Shown one piece after another: positions 31,524 to 32,992 of a stretch of DNA of 32,992 nt (the first letter of the stretch is position 1; each line of letters opens with the position of its first letter). The stretch is from an uncultured Clostridium sp. (GTDB lineage: Bacteria; Bacillota; Clostridia; UBA1212; UBA1255), in contig UQSG01000028.1 in the NCBI GenBank assembly GCA_900543695.1, positions 1 to 32,992 on the forward strand. The letters are read 5' to 3'. Below the pieces are notes generated by a model. That model was not told the DNA's origin. It saw only the letters and a list, made by a program, of their open reading frames with translations, and did not search any database. The position numbers and the translations under genes are program-made.

Positions 31524-31850
31524 ATTCTCGACACAATATGTAAAAGAGTTCAGCGAAGGGGCTGCATATACCAAATATGCTTTTATCTTCCAATAACTTC
31601 TGATGGCTATCAGTGATATTAGGGGAGAAAAAGGAGAGAATTTGACTTATTATGATAAAAATCAAGTAAAAAAATAAATCCGAGAAAATCAAATTTCCTC
31701 GGATTCTGAATAAGTCGCATGAAAAAGATATTTTCAAAAGTGGGAGTTGAACCAAAGTGTTAAAAGACATATGAAGACATATGAAAATGATAAGAGGAAA
31801 CACTGTGAAATGCGTGTTTTTCTTTTTAATATATTATGCAGGTAAACATT
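31524..31850. other. AT-rich spacer without genes
   Basis: Apart from the minus-strand terminator described separately I see nothing coding. A short frame on the minus strand (31522-31803) crosses both terminators and has no ribosome site. Confidence 0.6.
31664..31705 (-). terminator. Rho-independent terminator of the minus-strand HTH gene
   Basis: On the minus strand AATCCGAG (31705-31698) pairs with CTCGGATT (31684-31677) and is followed by a T-rich tail down to about 31664. It lies about 145 bases downstream of the stop at 31851. Confidence 0.65.
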
Positions 31851-32992
31851 TCATTTATTAACGATCAGAGTAGTCAGGGATTTTCTCTGTCCTTCGGTTG
31901 GGAATTTCAATTTGCCGTTATTCAAAAGTGTTGTGATACAGTGTAGCAGGAACCATCCATCAGAATGGAACAAAAACTGTAATTCATATTCTTCAACCCT
32001 TCTAAGGTGTGCAGGAACCGATTTCAGTACAGCCTCGGCATAAGGCGCCTTCAGCGCATCAAATTCAGTCTGGTACTTTTCTTTAACACGCTCTCCGATG
32101 GTAAGAAATTTATCACGAATTTCATCGCTTGCCAAAACCACAATCTGCCATGCGGATTTGAAGTGTCCGTCATAATCTCCATTGGTTTTTACGCAACCAC
32201 GCTCTGCAAGCCATGCATACTCATCCTTTGAAAGCCGGTCCTCAAACTCTTTTTCATAGAGACTGAGAATGCGTTTAGCATCTTCAGAATACTGGAGGCC
32301 ATGATGCTCGCCACGATCAGACCATTCGCTATCGATCTGCCAAAGAATGCGCTCACCGTTGCCATTCCACATGGGACCGCACCAGTTCTTCATATACACA
32401 TAGTCTTCAGGGAAAATCATTTCATTCGGAACAACAGATGCATGGAAGATGTTATGCGCACCATCCGGACGGATCGTGGCAACCTCTTCAAAAGAAATGC
32501 CCTCATCCATCAGTTTCTCACCGGACCAAGCTGCTATATAAGGAATCAGCGTCCACAAGATGAAATTACGGTCCGCTTTAGGCGACTCAGCCAAGGAGAT
32601 GGGAGCGTCAGTTTGACCGCACAAGATGTCCGGATCGTCAAGAATGCCGGAAGAAGTCAGCTCATTATATAGATCGTTCGCAAACAGCTCAGCAGCACGC
32701 TTGTACATGTCGTTCTGCATAGTAAGCAGTTCTGCAGTCGGCTCGCTGATGATGAAGTTAACAATGTACTTATCCTTTTGTGCCTTCAGGAAGCCGTATT
32801 CCTCAAGAAATTCAACTTCTGTTTCCACGTACACAGGGGAAACGCCCAGGTCATCGGCAATCTCGTTAATGGTTTTTGCCGTATTACGCACACAGTAGCT
32901 GATATTCTGAGCCAGTGTGGAACGGAAGAACTCGTCAGGAGATTTTTTGCCTACGGAACCGTTGATGCCATAGGAGTGGAATTTAATAGGGT
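31851..32992 (-). CDS. HTH regulator, sigma-like/winged helix (N-terminus outside window)
   Basis: The frame is open to the window edge; the GTG at 32891 is only an internal valine, because the preceding codons (ending SPDEFFRSTLAQNISYC) continue naturally upstream. Over ~380 visible residues, an HTH segment TINEIADDLGVSPVYVETEVEFLEEYGFL lies near the N-terminal side, followed by a long mixed domain with many Trp residues (MKNWCGPMWNGNGERILWQ). It resembles a group of Clostridial proteins annotated as sigma-factor-like regulators, which I remember but cannot verify. Base composition differs from the AT-rich cassette next to it. Confidence 0.6.
   Translation of the reverse strand, partial: PIKFHSYGINGSVGKKSPDEFFRSTLAQNISYCVRNTAKTINEIADDLGVSPVYVETEVEFLEEYGFLKAQKDKYIVNFIISEPTAELLTMQNDMYKRAAELFANDLYNELTSSGILDDPDILCGQTDAPISLAESPKADRNFILWTLIPYIAAWSGEKLMDEGISFEEVATIRPDGAHNIFHASVVPNEMIFPEDYVYMKNWCGPMWNGNGERILWQIDSEWSDRGEHHGLQYSEDAKRILSLYEKEFEDRLSKDEYAWLAERGCVKTNGDYDGHFKSAWQIVVLASDEIRDKFLTIGERVKEKYQTEFDALKAPYAEAVLKSVPAHLRRVEEYELQFLFHSDGWFLLHCITTLLNNGKLKFPTEGQRKSLTTLIVNK

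Noticed and set aside
31522..31803. 93-codon minus-strand frame
   Set aside because: It runs through the minus-strand hairpin terminator up to the cassette terminator in AT-rich DNA and lacks a ribosome site.

Overview
The window looks like a chromosome segment of a low-to-mid GC Gram-positive anaerobe of the Clostridia type. The pointers are strong GGAGG ribosome sites, the ylxM-ffh-rpsP-khpA-rimM-trmD gene order, a nifS-thiI pair, a glycerol-1-phosphate dehydrogenase of the AraM type, and a surface protein with a sortase-like NPVTG tail. I cannot name the species. The middle (about 8.4-29.6 kb) has core-like base composition. Both flanks are visibly richer in A+T and carry accessory genes.

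Left flank (1-8.1 kb). The right half of an IS21-type insertion sequence (istB and its repeated right end) abuts and truncates a small DUF6809-like gene. Next, all on the minus strand, comes a complete Wadjet operon (jetA-jetB-jetC-jetD), a plasmid-restricting SMC-type defence system. It is led by a small excisionase-type HTH gene with a consensus promoter.

Centre (8.4-24.9 kb). Two small conserved proteins and a large unrecognised cytosolic protein come first, then a methyltransferase gene broken by one missing base just after its start. The translation/secretion operon follows: ylxM, ffh, rpsP, khpA, rimM and a trmD that is fused in frame to a NifS-type cysteine desulfurase, then thiI. A tRNA-Pro(GGG) with its own promoter and terminator follows. 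It carries U8 and G37, the target bases of the ThiI/NifS and TrmD modifications. Then come AraM-type dehydrogenase, three overlapping RNA-modification genes (RlmI-like, RluA-like, RlmL-like), a macro-domain protein with an extra C-terminal domain, an Imm5-like protein and a von Willebrand A protein.

Right part (24.9-33 kb). A LacI-type regulator is divergent from a 1186-residue secreted, wall-anchored GH28-like beta-helix protein, with a palindrome between them. After about 0.6 kb of gene-poor DNA there is a compact four-gene AT-rich cassette: a coiled-coil protein, a DUF3990 ADP-ribosyltransferase-like protein, an unknown 80-residue protein and a DUF3791 protein. Its promoter is bracketed by a perfect 12-bp inverted repeat, and a terminator closes the cassette. 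This is the best candidate for a poorly described toxin-antitoxin or defence system. The window ends inside a minus-strand HTH regulator.
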